A program made the position numbers and the translations under genes. The notes under the pieces were generated by a model. It saw nothing but the letters and a program-made list of their open reading frames with translations, made no database searches and was not told where the DNA came from. This document shows positions 24,607-34,039 of a stretch of DNA of 64,000 nucleotides, one piece after another. Position 1 is the first letter of the stretch; each line of letters opens with the position of its first letter. The stretch is from the NCBI RefSeq assembly GCF_003217775.1, contig NZ_QJVJ01000001.1:186001-250000 (forward strand), in the 5' to 3' direction. This DNA is from Paenibacillus flagellatus (GTDB lineage Bacteria; Bacillota; Bacilli; Paenibacillales; NBRC-103111).

Positions 24607-27600
24607 TTACTTGACGCGCGCGGAGTCTTGCCCCATGATCTCGCCGATGCCGCGGATGAGCTCGGGCGACGGCTTCACGTTGTACGCGTCGCTCAGCGCG
24701 AGCAGCCGCTGGTCGCGCTCGTAGAACAGCACGACCGGCATCGTCCCCGCGTGCCGCTGCAGCAGCGCCTGCAGCTGGACGAGCCGCTGCGGCTGCTCGC
24801 GGTCCGCCGCGATCTTGACGAACAGCCGCTGCGCCCGCCCGGCTCCGCCGGCCGCTGCGGGCTCCGCCCGCGACGCCGCCGGCGCAGGCCGCTGCGCGGG
24901 CTCGCGCGCCGGGCGCGGCGCTGACGCCTGCGCGGGCCGTGCCGCCGCCGGCGTCGACGGCGTCGCGCGCCCGGCTGCGGCCGCTCGCGGCCCCGCGCCT
25001 GCGGCGGCCGGCACCGCGGCCCGCGCGGGCGCGCCCGGGGCGTCGCGCCGCGCTTCGCCGCGCGCGGGCGCCGGGGCGCCGCCGGCGCGTCCGCGCGGCG
25101 CGCTCTTCCACGCGCGCGCCTGCGCTGCCGCGTCGGGCGCGCCGAGCGCGAGCACGCGGTCGGCGAGCAGCTTCACGTCCTCGTCGTGATGCTGAAGCCG
25201 CGCCTTGACGAGCAGCGCGTTGCCTTTCTGCACGAGCGCGGACGCCTGCTTCCACACTTCCGGGAACAGGACGACCTCGACCTTGGCGATCCGGTTCTCC
25301 AGCTCCATGAACCCCATGGGCAGCCCCTTCTTCGTCAAAATCGGCTTGCCCGACAGCACCATGCCGGCCACGAGGACGTCGGCGTTATCGGGATAATCCG
25401 CCAGCTCGTGCAGCAGATCGGCGTCCAGCTCCTCGATCAGCGGCTCGTACTCGTCCAGCGGATGGCCGGACAAGTAAAGCCCGAGCAGCTCCCGCTCGAA
25501 CTCGAGCTTCTGCATCGGGGAATACGGCTGGACGTCCGGCATCTCGATCGTCCAGTTCGTCTCCTCCGTGAAGCCGAACAGGTGGAGCTGTAAATCTTCC
25601 CGCTCCTTCTTCCACTTCTGCGCCGCTTCCACCGTCTCGTCGAGAACGGCGATATGCTGCGCGCGGTGTCCGGGAAGCGAATCCATCGCGCCGCCTTGGA
25701 TGAGCGATTCGATGACCCGCTTGTTGCATACGCGCAAATCGACCCGCCGGCAAAAGTCGAGCAGGTTGGCGTACGGCCGCTCCTCACGCTCGCGGATAAT
25801 CGACTCCATCGCGTGCGTGCCGACGTTCTTGATCGCCGCCAAACCGAACCGGATCGCCTTCCCTCTCGGCGTGAATTGGACGCCGCTCTCGTTGACGTCC
25901 GGGGGCAGCACCTCGATGCCCATCTTGCGGCATTCGTCGACGTATTCGGCCACCTTGCGATGGCTGCCCATGACCGAGGCGAGCATCGAAGCCATGAACG
26001 GCACCGGGTAATGCGTCTTCAAGTAAGCCGTCTGAAACGCCAGCACGCCGTAAGCCGTCGCATGCGCGCGGGGGAAGCCGTAGTCCGCGAACCGGACGAT
26101 CATGTCGTACACCTTGTTGGCGTCGTCTTCCGAGTAGCCCATCTTCAGACTGCCGGCGACGAAATGCGCCCGCTGCTCGTCGAGCACTTCCCGCTTCTTT
26201 TTACTGACCGCCCGCCGCAGCAAATCCGCCTCGCCGAGCCGGAAGCCGGCCATCTTGGAGGCGATCTGCATGATCTGCTCCTGGTAGACGATAATGCCGT
26301 ACGTATCCCCCAGAATCGGCTCCAGCGAAGGATGCGGGTACTCCACCTTGACGGCCCCGTGCTTCGCCTGAATATATTTCGGAATAAACTCCATCGGCCC
26401 CGGGCGGTACAATGCGTTGACCGAGATGATGTCCTCGAACTTCGACGGCTTCAGCTCCTTGAGCACCCGCCGCATCCCCGGCGACTCGAGCTGAAAAATG
26501 CCCGTCGTGTCCCCCCGGCTCAGCAGCTCGTACGTCGCCGGATCCTCGATCGATACGCGCTGGAAGTCGATCCGTTCCCCGAGCTGCTCCTCGGTCCAGC
26601 GCAGCGTCCGCTCGATGATCGACAAGTACCGCAGCCCGAGAAAGTCCATCTTCAACAGCCCGATCGACTCCAGATGCTCCATCGAATACTGCGTAAGCGT
26701 GACGCTGCCGGTCCCTTCCTGCAGCGGGACGTACTCCGTCAGCGGCTCCCGCGAGATGACGACGCCAGCCGCATGGGTCGAGGCGTGACGGGGCAAGCCC
26801 TCCACCTTCATCGCCATGTCGACGAGACGGGCCGTCGGCTCGTGCTTCCCGTACAGCTCCTTCAGGTCGGGATTGAGCCGCAGTGCGTCCTCGATCGTGA
26901 CGCCGAGCTGGTTCGGAATCATTTTCGCGACACGATCGACTTCATGATAAGGCATGTTCAAGACGCGGCCGACGTCCCGCACCGCCGCCTTCGCCGCCAT
27001 CGTCCCGAACGTGATGATCTGAGCGACGTGCTCCGCCCCGTACTTGTCCACGACATAGTCGATCACTTCGTCCCGCCGCTCGTCGCTGAAGTCGATGTCG
27101 ATATCCGGCATCGTCACCCGCTCCGGATTGAGAAACCGTTCGAACAGAAGCCCGTACTTGATCGGATCGACGTCGGTGATGCACAGCACGTAAGCGACGA
27201 GGCTGCCCGCGGAGGAGCCCCGCCCCGGTCCGGTGACGATCCCGTTCTCGTGCGCGAACCGGATGAAGTCCCATACGATGAGGAAATAGTCCGAATACCC
27301 CATATTGCCGATGACGTCCAGCTCGTAGCGGAGCCGGTCGTCCAGCTTCGTCCGGTAGTCGGGATCGCTCCATTCCGGCAAGCCGGCGTACCGGCGCTCG
27401 AGCCCTTCCTCGCACAGCTTCCGCAAATACCGTCCCGCCGTCAATCCGTCGGGAATCGGGCGGTATTCGGGCAGGATCGAACGCCCGAACTCGAGCTCGA
27501 GCGCGCATTTCTCGGCGATGCGCACCGTGTTGTCGAGCGCCTCCGGCACGTGCGCGTACAAACGCGCCATCTCCTCCGGGCTTTTCAAATACATTTGCTC

Positions 27601-28317
27601 CGTATGGAACTTGAGCCGGTCCGGATCGTCGACCGTCTTGCCCGTCCCGATGCAGATGAGCACGTCCTGCATGACGTGGTCCTCCGCGTGCACGTAGTGG
27701 ACGTCGTTCGTCGCGACGAGCGGTATGCCGGTTTCGCGGCTCAAGGCGATCATCGCCTGCATCACCTTTTTTTGCTCCAGCATGCCGTGATCCTGGATCT
27801 CGAGGTAAAAATCGTCGCCGAACATGCCGCGGAACCGGAGCGCCGCCGCCTTCGCCTCCTCGTGCCGGTCATACAGCAAATGCTGCGAAATTTCGCTGCC
27901 GAGGCAGGAGCTCAGGCAGACGAGCCCTTCGGCATGGGCGGCCAGCTGCTCGTGGTCGGTTCGCGGCTTGTAATGGAACCCGCGCAAATGCGCGTCCGAG
28001 CATAGCCGCATCAAATTGCGGTAGCCGGTTTTGTTTTTGGCGAGCAGGATGAGATGGTGCGTCGGCTGCTCCTGACGGGACGCCTTGGTCAGTCTGGAGC
28101 CCGTCGTCACGTACATCTCGCAGCCGATAATCGGCTTGATGCCGTGCGCCTTGCACGCCTTGTAGAACGGGATCGCCCCGTACATGACCCCGTGATCGGT
28201 CAGCGCCAGAGCGGACATGCCGAGCCGGGCGGCTTGCTCCGCCAACTTTTCGGTGCGCGCGGCACCGTCCAACAAACTGTATTCGCTATGTACGTGCAAG
28301 TGCACAAACCCGTTCAA
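24607..28317 (-). CDS. dnaE: DNA polymerase III alpha subunit DnaE
   Basis: Replicative polymerase used with PolC for lagging-strand and primer extension in Firmicutes. 1236 residues from TTG 28317 (GGGAGG upstream), where the conserved FVHLHVHSEYSLLDGA begins. The PHP domain carries the His/Asp motifs (HLHVHSEYS, ALTDHGVMYG). The polymerase core has TGPGRGSSAGSLVAYVL and PDIDIDFSDERRDEVIDYV (catalytic Asp pair). Helix-hairpin-helix and OB-fold regions follow (VLVAGMVLSGKPILTKKG). Between the OB fold and the last 73 residues lies a linker of about 107 residues (1057-1163; bases 24829-25149) made almost wholly of Ala, Pro, Arg and Gly. It ends at its own terminator. Confidence 0.97.
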   Translation of the reverse strand: MNGFVHLHVHSEYSLLDGAARTEKLAEQAARLGMSALALTDHGVMYGAIPFYKACKAHGIKPIIGCEMYVTTGSRLTKASRQEQPTHHLILLAKNKTGYRNLMRLCSDAHLRGFHYKPRTDHEQLAAHAEGLVCLSSCLGSEISQHLLYDRHEEAKAAALRFRGMFGDDFYLEIQDHGMLEQKKVMQAMIALSRETGIPLVATNDVHYVHAEDHVMQDVLICIGTGKTVDDPDRLKFHTEQMYLKSPEEMARLYAHVPEALDNTVRIAEKCALELEFGRSILPEYRPIPDGLTAGRYLRKLCEEGLERRYAGLPEWSDPDYRTKLDDRLRYELDVIGNMGYSDYFLIVWDFIRFAHENGIVTGPGRGSSAGSLVAYVLCITDVDPIKYGLLFERFLNPERVTMPDIDIDFSDERRDEVIDYVVDKYGAEHVAQIITFGTMAAKAAVRDVGRVLNMPYHEVDRVAKMIPNQLGVTIEDALRLNPDLKELYGKHEPTARLVDMAMKVEGLPRHASTHAAGVVISREPLTEYVPLQEGTGSVTLTQYSMEHLESIGLLKMDFLGLRYLSIIERTLRWTEEQLGERIDFQRVSIEDPATYELLSRGDTTGIFQLESPGMRRVLKELKPSKFEDIISVNALYRPGPMEFIPKYIQAKHGAVKVEYPHPSLEPILGDTYGIIVYQEQIMQIASKMAGFRLGEADLLRRAVSKKKREVLDEQRAHFVAGSLKMGYSEDDANKVYDMIVRFADYGFPRAHATAYGVLAFQTAYLKTHYPVPFMASMLASVMGSHRKVAEYVDECRKMGIEVLPPDVNESGVQFTPRGKAIRFGLAAIKNVGTHAMESIIREREERPYANLLDFCRRVDLRVCNKRVIESLIQGGAMDSLPGHRAQHIAVLDETVEAAQKWKKEREDLQLHLFGFTEETNWTIEMPDVQPYSPMQKLEFERELLGLYLSGHPLDEYEPLIEELDADLLHELADYPDNADVLVAGMVLSGKPILTKKGLPMGFMELENRIAKVEVVLFPEVWKQASALVQKGNALLVKARLQHHDEDVKLLADRVLALGAPDAAAQARAWKSAPRGRAGGAPAPARGEARRDAPGAPARAAVPAAAGAGPRAAAAGRATPSTPAAARPAQASAPRPAREPAQRPAPAASRAEPAAAGGAGRAQRLFVKIAADREQPQRLVQLQALLQRHAGTMPVVLFYERDQRLLALSDAYNVKPSPELIRGIGEIMGQDSARVK

Positions 28318-28486
28318 CGCATGTCCCTCCCGCGTGTTCGCCTTTTGTTCGCTTTCTCCTATTGTAGCATATTCCGCGGTGGGAAGCCCATACAATAGTG
28401 AAAGAACGGTCCGGTCAAGCCGTTGCCGGCCGGACAAGCCGCAAAGGCGCTCGTTTCCAAGCTTTGCCATGGGGGAGGTGAACCGG

Positions 28487-28819
28487 GTGCGGGAGTTTAT
28501 GACGAATTTGGCCGTCGATTTCCTCGTCGCCTTCGGCATCGTGCTGGGGGCGTGCATGCTGGCGGGGATCGGCTCGGTGCTGACGCTGCAGGCGCCCGCT
28601 TACAAAATGCTCGACATTGCCGGGCGAATCAAAATATGGGCGATGGTGGCGGCGGTCGGAGGAACGATCGATCCGCTTCGCGTCATCGAGACGAACTTTT
28701 TGGAGGGACATTTGTCCCCCGCCTTCAAGCAGATCATGTATTTCGTCGCCGCCTTCGCCGGAGCGCACATCGGAACCGTGCTGGTCAAATGGATTTGCCA
28801 AGGGAGCGTGCAGTCTTGA
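28487..28819 (+). CDS. ytrH: YtrH family sporulation membrane protein
   Basis: 110 residues from GTG 28487, with GGGGGAGGTG 8 bases before. Three hydrophobic segments (about 8-32, 45-62, 80-100) surround conserved TNLAVDFLVAFGIVLGACMLAGIGSVLTLQ and GGTIDPLRVIETNF. B. subtilis YtrH is made in the mother cell under SigE and is needed for efficient sporulation. The stop overlaps the ytrI start (TTGA). It is divergent from dnaE with about 170 bases between. Confidence 0.92.
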   Translation: MREFMTNLAVDFLVAFGIVLGACMLAGIGSVLTLQAPAYKMLDIAGRIKIWAMVAAVGGTIDPLRVIETNFLEGHLSPAFKQIMYFVAAFAGAHIGTVLVKWICQGSVQS

Positions 28820-29355
28820 GAGTGCCTTCCCTCGAGTTGATCGGCCGATGGCTGTCGGGCATCGGCCTGTTCGCCGCCGGCATGGTCGTCGGCGCCGCCG
28901 TGTACATGAGCGTCCACCAAGCGAATTTCAGCCTCCTCGTGGAACGCAATACGGTGCTGGTCGACGAGAACGACAATTTGAAGAAAGAGCTGCAAAACTT
29001 GAACAAATTCAAAAACAGCCAATCCGTCATCAAAAAGATTACGGTCCGCGTCGAGAACGGCACGTCCTCTCCTACGCCCGCGATCGATCCGATCGCCGAG
29101 CAGGAGCTGAAGCAGCAGGTGCAGAAGGTGCTCGAGCCGGTCTACGTGGGCCACAGCCTGACGCTGTTCACCTCGGGGGCCGAGGATCAGCGGACGGCCG
29201 AAATTCTCAAGCTGCGCAAAATCGTATCCCAGCCGTATACGGTCAAGGAGCACACCTACAAGGCGGAGTTCTCCAGCATGGCCATCGTGCAGACGGAGCT
29301 GATCGTCTATATCAAGGCATCCGCCTCCGCCGTCGACTCGTTCTCGTTTCATTGA
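28816..29355 (+). CDS. ytrI: YtrI-like sporulation membrane protein
   Basis: 179 residues from TTG 28816, overlapping the ytrH stop; GGGAG lies 8-9 bases before. One N-terminal membrane helix (about 8-30) is followed by a coiled-coil stretch (LVERNTVLVDENDNLKKELQNLNKFKNSQ) and an alpha/beta outside domain. The coupling to ytrH matches B. subtilis, where ytrH and ytrI are co-expressed for sporulation. Identity rests on context and architecture more than on a catalytic motif. Confidence 0.85.
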   Translation: MRVPSLELIGRWLSGIGLFAAGMVVGAAVYMSVHQANFSLLVERNTVLVDENDNLKKELQNLNKFKNSQSVIKKITVRVENGTSSPTPAIDPIAEQELKQQVQKVLEPVYVGHSLTLFTSGAEDQRTAEILKLRKIVSQPYTVKEHTYKAEFSSMAIVQTELIVYIKASASAVDSFSFH

Positions 29356-29427
29356 TTTTCCCCGGCAAATCGGCTAAAGTAGAGGGTAAAAACAAGCGGT
29401 ATCGCTTGCGGCAAAGGAGTTTCACCC

Positions 29428-29721
29428 ATGCAGTGGCTTCACGGCCTCCTACTCGTCGTATTCATCGTTTCTTTGTTCGGCACGGTTCTGTTCAGCTTCC
29501 GGTACCGCCGGCAGCAATCGCGCAAAGCCCGGGGCATCGACGCCGCCAAAATGAACATGTGCATGGGCGTCATGCTCGTCGCCATCTCGTTCATCCAACT
29601 GCTGCTGTTCACCGGCTCGTCCGTCCGGGTCATCGTCGGCGCCGTCATGCTGCTGCTCGGCCTGTTCAACCTGTTCGCCGGCATTCGCAACCACGGCCTG
29701 TATACGCGAATCAAGGAATAG
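29428..29721 (+). CDS. ytpI: YtpI-like small membrane protein
   Basis: 97 residues, ATG 29428 after AAAGGAG. Three membrane helices (about 3-22, 42-63, 67-85). The segment ARGIDAAKMNMCMGVMLVAISFIQLLLF is typical of the YtpI family. In B. subtilis the order is ytoI-ytpI-nrnA-ytrH-ytrI; here no nrnA (oligoribonuclease) lies between ytrI and ytpI. Function unknown. Confidence 0.88.
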   Translation: MQWLHGLLLVVFIVSLFGTVLFSFRYRRQQSRKARGIDAAKMNMCMGVMLVAISFIQLLLFTGSSVRVIVGAVMLLLGLFNLFAGIRNHGLYTRIKE

Positions 29722-29734
29722 CCTCCGCATGTTG

Positions 29735-29773
29735 AAAAGCCCTTCGCCCGCCTATGGCGGACAAAGGGCTTTT
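29735..29773. terminator. Bidirectional terminator between ytpI and ytoI
   Basis: AAAAGCCCTT (29735-29744) and AAGGGCTTTT (29764-29773) form a 10-base stem with further pairing CGCC/GGCG in the loop. T-runs flank it in both directions, serving the convergent ytpI and ytoI genes. Confidence 0.88.
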
Positions 29774-29789
29774 TCGCGCGGCGATCGCT

Positions 29790-31121
29790 TCAATCGATCG
29801 CCTGCGCCGCCAGCATCGCTTTGCAGACGAGGTTCGCGCCGTGGTAAATTTCCACGTCCACCTTGCCGTATTTCCGGCTCAGCTCGATCGCCTTCGGCCG
29901 GATCTCGATCTGGCTTTCCAGCTGGAGCGGACGGAGGAAATAAGCCGAGAAGCTTTCCAGCACGAAGTCTCCCTTCTTCTGCGTCTTGAGCGAACGGTAC
30001 GCGCACTGCGTCATGAGCGTCGTGAGGACGCCCTCGGAGACGGTGCCGAGCCGGCTCGTCATTTGCGGCGTGATGACCCCGCGATACGACAGCTGCCCGT
30101 TCTCCTCCCGTACCTCCTCGAAGCCGACGACGATCAAATCCTCGAACGTCTCGCCGATTTGCGGCTGCTTCTGGATGACCTGCAGCGCCTTCAGCACGTC
30201 CTGGCGGCTGATCACCGACAGCAGCTTCCCCTTCCCGTCGACGACCGGAAGCAGCTCGATGCCTTCCCACACCATCATATGGGCGGCGGACGTGACCGAC
30301 GTCTGGGGGACCGCGGTAAGCGGATTGCGCGTCATCAGCTTGTCCATCGTCTGCTCCTTCGGCGCGCCGAGCACGTCCTTCGAGGCGATCATGCCGATGA
30401 CCCGGTTCCATTCGTCCACGACGGCGAACCGGCTATGGCCGGTTTCCTCCACAAGCTTCTCCCAATCCGCGACCGTGCTGCTCCCCTTCAACGTGCGCGG
30501 AGGCAGCTGCGAGGATAAGATATCCTCGACGAGCGTAATTTTTTTCTTGATCAGCCTGTCGGTGATCGCCCGGTTAATAAGCGAGGCGACGGTGAACGTA
30601 TCGTAGCTCGTCGAGATGATCGGCAGTCCCCGCTCGTCCGCGAGCCGCTTCACGTCTTCGTTCGTGGCGAAGCCGCCGGTGATGAGAACGGCCGAGCCGT
30701 GCTCGAGCGCATAGCGGTGCACCTGGTACCGGTTGCCGACGATCAGCAGGCTGCCGGGCTCGATGTAGCGGGCCATCGCCTCGAGCTCCATCGCGCCGAT
30801 GACGAATTTGTGAAGCGTCTTCTCCAGCCCTTCCGCTCCGCCCACCACCTGGCCGTCCACGATATTGACCACCTCGGCGAACGTCAGCTTGTCGATGTTC
30901 GTCCGCGCCTTCTTCTCCACGCGTACCGTGCCGATCCGCTCCCGGGTGCTGACGAGCCCTTGGTTTTCCGCCTCCTTGATCGCCCGATAGGCGGTCCCGT
31001 CGCTCACCTCCATCTCCTTGGCGATTTTTCGCACCGATATTTTCGTTCCGATCTTGAGCGTCTCGATATATTTCAAAATCTGTTCATGCTTCGTAGCCGA
31101 TTCCTGCAGCATCTCGTCCAT
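29790..31121 (-). CDS. ytoI: YtoI-like HTH-DRTGG-CBS-hotdog regulator
   Basis: 443 residues if ATG 31121 is used; ATG 31112 or 31136 are also possible, none with an ideal ribosome site. Domain order: N-terminal winged HTH (ATKHEQILKYIETLKIGTKISVRKIAKEMEVSDGTAYRAIKEAE), DRTGG domain (NIVDGQVVGGAEGLEKTLHKFVIGAM, about 85-185), two CBS domains (about 190-310, HSRFAVVDEWNRVIGMIASKDVLG and GIELLPVVDGKGKLLSVISRQDVL), then a hotdog thioesterase-like domain (RGVITPQMTSRLGTVSEGVLTTLM). CBS/DRTGG modules usually bind adenine nucleotides and the hotdog may bind acyl-CoA, so a metabolic sensor is likely. Targets unknown. Confidence 0.9.
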   Translation of the reverse strand: MDEMLQESATKHEQILKYIETLKIGTKISVRKIAKEMEVSDGTAYRAIKEAENQGLVSTRERIGTVRVEKKARTNIDKLTFAEVVNIVDGQVVGGAEGLEKTLHKFVIGAMELEAMARYIEPGSLLIVGNRYQVHRYALEHGSAVLITGGFATNEDVKRLADERGLPIISTSYDTFTVASLINRAITDRLIKKKITLVEDILSSQLPPRTLKGSSTVADWEKLVEETGHSRFAVVDEWNRVIGMIASKDVLGAPKEQTMDKLMTRNPLTAVPQTSVTSAAHMMVWEGIELLPVVDGKGKLLSVISRQDVLKALQVIQKQPQIGETFEDLIVVGFEEVREENGQLSYRGVITPQMTSRLGTVSEGVLTTLMTQCAYRSLKTQKKGDFVLESFSAYFLRPLQLESQIEIRPKAIELSRKYGKVDVEIYHGANLVCKAMLAAQAID

Positions 31122-31354
31122 CCTGTTATACCCCATCCCCAACAAACTGTATGACTCTGTATGCATCCTATTATAGGCCGCCGTACCGTGCGGTGACAAG
31201 AATGCGGCGATCGCACAAAAATATCCCTTTTCAGCGAGGAAGAAAACAGGTAAATTAGTAGTGACTGGAATCGACAAATTTCTCCCATTTCCGATTCGAA
31301 TCACCTATTTTCACTCCATAAAAGTGACACGATTTGGCAAGGAGGGCGTGTAAA

Positions 31355-32677
31355 ATGGATTACGGAGCGATGACTTCTCTTTTAGGGGCGTCCGCCCTGT
31401 CCGTCCTGGCGGGGTGGGCGATTGTAAGGTTCGCCTTCGTCGTCTGGGGGATCGACCCGCGCGGTCGGTCCGCGCGGTCGGCCGGATTCGCCGTCATCCA
31501 TGCCGCCGCTGTCGCCGGTATCGCTTCATTCGCCGACCTATGGGGAATTGCCGCGGGCTCCGTCGTCGCGGCCGTCGCGCTTTGCTTTGTCTTGTTCCGC
31601 TCGATCCCGCTGCGAATCCGGGTCGGTCTCGCCTCGACGGCGGCGCTGATCTTCTTCTTCCTGGACGGATATGCTTTCCCGATCGCGGCCGAGCGGCCGC
31701 TCGCCCTGCTGTTCCTCTTCCCGGCCATCGTCCTTGTACAGGCGGCTGCATCCGTCATGCGGCGCCGCGGCGTCTCGCCGGGCGTCGTCGTACTACAAAC
31801 GCTCGAAAGCATGCGCCGGCGCAGCATGGTTTATTTGCTGCTGTTTCTGCTTCTTCAATGCGTGATCGTGCTTCTGTTCGTCTGGACCGTCTACGATTTC
31901 GGACGTGAGGACGCCCGGCCGGCCGCCGTCGGGCTCGTCTTCGCCTCCTGCCTGCTCGGGCTGGCCGTGCTGCTGCTCGCGGTTCGGGCCATCGCCTTGA
32001 ACAAGGAGGAGACGGCAAGGGCGACCCGGGACCATTACATCGAAGACATCGGCCGGATGTATGCGACGATCCGCGAGCAGCGCCAAGACTTTATGCGGCA
32101 CGCGAAAACGATCCTGAGCTGCGTCGAGCGGGACGACTTGAGCGAGCTGAAGCGCTATACCGATACGCTCGTCGGCGAAATCTCGCAAGTGAACGAGCTG
32201 CTCCGCATCGGCCATCCGGCGTTCGCCGCGTTGATTCAAGCGAAGACGGTCGTCGCCCTGAACCGGAACATCGATTTCCAATACGAATTTTCCGATCTGG
32301 ACAACCTCGATATCGGGGTCAAATCGATCGATTTGGTCAAAATGGTCGGCAACCTGATCGATAACGCCTTCGACGAAGCCGCGAAATACGAACGCGAGGA
32401 GGACCGTTGGGTCGAAGTGGGCGGCTGGGTCGACCGCCGCACGCTGTACGTCACCGTGCGCAACCATGGGCGGCCGCTGGACGAGCGCCAGGTCGAGCTG
32501 CTGTTCTCGCCGGGCTTTACGACCAAACGGGACGGCCATTCCGGCCTCGGTCTCTCCATCGTGAAGGAGAGGATCGACTACTACAAAGGAACGATTCGCG
32601 TCGAAAGCAGCGAAGAGGAAGGCATTCTGTTCAAGCTGTCCATCCCGCTCGGCCCCGTCAAGGCGGCGGTGGTGTAA
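31355..32677 (+). CDS. AgrC-like sensor with intact GHKL ATPase but no phospho-accepting His
   Basis: 440 residues from ATG 31355 (AGGAGGG upstream). The N-terminal ~212 residues contain about seven membrane helices, as in AgrC receptors. The dimerisation helix reads TIREQRQDFMRHAKTI: where AgrC/SpoOB-type kinases have Arg-His-Asp, this has Arg243-Gln244-Asp245. The GHKL ATPase is complete: N box MVGNLIDNAFDEA (330-342), G1-like NHGRPLD region, and G2 HSGLGLSIV (395-403). It should bind ATP but cannot autophosphorylate at the usual His, unless His249 substitutes. Downstream by 36 bases is a second sensor with the opposite defect, suggesting transfer between them. Confidence 0.88.
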   Translation: MDYGAMTSLLGASALSVLAGWAIVRFAFVVWGIDPRGRSARSAGFAVIHAAAVAGIASFADLWGIAAGSVVAAVALCFVLFRSIPLRIRVGLASTAALIFFFLDGYAFPIAAERPLALLFLFPAIVLVQAAASVMRRRGVSPGVVVLQTLESMRRRSMVYLLLFLLLQCVIVLLFVWTVYDFGREDARPAAVGLVFASCLLGLAVLLLAVRAIALNKEETARATRDHYIEDIGRMYATIREQRQDFMRHAKTILSCVERDDLSELKRYTDTLVGEISQVNELLRIGHPAFAALIQAKTVVALNRNIDFQYEFSDLDNLDIGVKSIDLVKMVGNLIDNAFDEAAKYEREEDRWVEVGGWVDRRTLYVTVRNHGRPLDERQVELLFSPGFTTKRDGHSGLGLSIVKERIDYYKGTIRVESSEEEGILFKLSIPLGPVKAAVV

Positions 32678-32713
32678 CGATTTCGAAGCATCCATACGGA
32701 AAGGACGAATCGG

Positions 32714-33961
32714 ATGTCCCCGCTCTCCCTTTTACTCCAAACGCTCGTCATTTCGCTGTATGCGATTCCCGCTGCAATCGTCTATACCTGTTTCAGCTTC
32801 GCCTTCTGGGGCGTGAAACTAAAGGGGCGGTTCATGCGCATCGCGGCGTTCGCCGTGCTCGTTTCGTTGGTGGGGACGTTTGAGATTACGTTGATCCCTA
32901 TCTGGATGCATTTGATCTATTTCTGGCTCGTATTTATGTTTTTCTTCCAGCTCTTGTTCCTTGAACTGGACCGGAGAGACAAACTGCGGATTCCGATTTT
33001 CGCCCATCTCAATCTGAACTTGATCGAACTCGCGGCCAATTCCGTCGCTTTTTATTTTGTTTCTCAAGAAGAAGTGTTCGGCAAGTTCTGGATTCCCGCC
33101 CTATCCTTCTACCCGTTTCTGCTCGTCTATGGGCTGTTCACATGGCGGATGCACCGTAATAAAACCGCACCCGGAAAGCGCATCTTCGATTATTTGGCTA
33201 AAAACAAATATACGACATGGGTCGTTCTTGCTTCCTTATTGCAATATGCCATACTCATCCTATTTGCCGGACGATATTTGGAACTGAGTCCCTTTGATTT
33301 TCGCATTTCGATTGCAGGTATAGTGGCATGCGCGTTGGGGATCAACTTCGGGGTGCTTTTCATCTGTCTCCGTTCAATCGCATACGCGAAGGAGAACGCG
33401 GCACGAACGACCCAACTGAAGTATGCCGCGGAAATCGATACGATGTTCACCGCGTTGCGCGGCCAGCGACACGACTTCCTCAATCATGTACAAGTGATTC
33501 ACTCCCTTGTTTCCCGGGAAAAAAAAGCCGAACTTCGTACCTATGCGGCCGAAATTGTCGAAGAAATCCAAGAAGCCAATGCCATCTTGGAAATCGGTCA
33601 TCCGCTGCTCGCCTCGTTTCTGCAAGTCAAAAAAGACGAAGCCTACAAAAACGGCATCATCTTCGAATACGAATATATCGGGTTTGATCGGCTTGGTTTA
33701 AATGATACGACGCATGAATGGCTTGACGCTCTTGCGATCTTGATGGAAATCGCGATCCGACAGGGACCGATCCGTTTGGAAACGAAAGGTCGCTACATGG
33801 AAAACCGCATTGACGTTTCGCTCAACTGGTACGGCCCGTCCGTTTTGAATGCCGAAGCGGACAAGTATACGGAAGTAAATCAACATGTGAAAGCGATGAA
33901 TACGAAACGGCTTACCGTCCGGCCGCGAAGGAACGGGTTCGATATTACGTATCGAATATGA
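32714..33961 (+). CDS. AgrC-like membrane protein with phospho-accepting His but no recognisable ATPase motifs
   Basis: 415 residues, ATG 32714 after AAGGA. About seven membrane helices in the first 220 residues, then a helix with LRGQRHDFLNHVQVIHSLVS: His253 in the exact Arg-His-Asp-Phe-Leu-Asn context of AgrC/CitA/SpoOB proteins. The remaining ~110 residues occupy the ATPase position but show no N box (no NLIDNAxEA), no DxGxG and no GxGLG; instead LDALAILMEIAIRQG and a short beta-rich end. So it resembles a phosphotransfer protein fused to a receptor. Co-transcribed with the preceding sensor; codon use is less GC-rich than that gene. Confidence 0.85.
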   Translation: MSPLSLLLQTLVISLYAIPAAIVYTCFSFAFWGVKLKGRFMRIAAFAVLVSLVGTFEITLIPIWMHLIYFWLVFMFFFQLLFLELDRRDKLRIPIFAHLNLNLIELAANSVAFYFVSQEEVFGKFWIPALSFYPFLLVYGLFTWRMHRNKTAPGKRIFDYLAKNKYTTWVVLASLLQYAILILFAGRYLELSPFDFRISIAGIVACALGINFGVLFICLRSIAYAKENAARTTQLKYAAEIDTMFTALRGQRHDFLNHVQVIHSLVSREKKAELRTYAAEIVEEIQEANAILEIGHPLLASFLQVKKDEAYKNGIIFEYEYIGFDRLGLNDTTHEWLDALAILMEIAIRQGPIRLETKGRYMENRIDVSLNWYGPSVLNAEADKYTEVNQHVKAMNTKRLTVRPRRNGFDITYRI

Positions 33962-34039
33962 GCGAACGTTTCTCCTCTTTACAAAATCCAGTTATATCTT
34001 CCCGGACCTTAATTTTACAGTCCGCCCCAAAAAAAATAA

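Noticed and set aside
25654-28005. 783-residue plus-strand open frame
   Set aside because: Mirror of dnaE; composition typical of antisense GC-rich frames.
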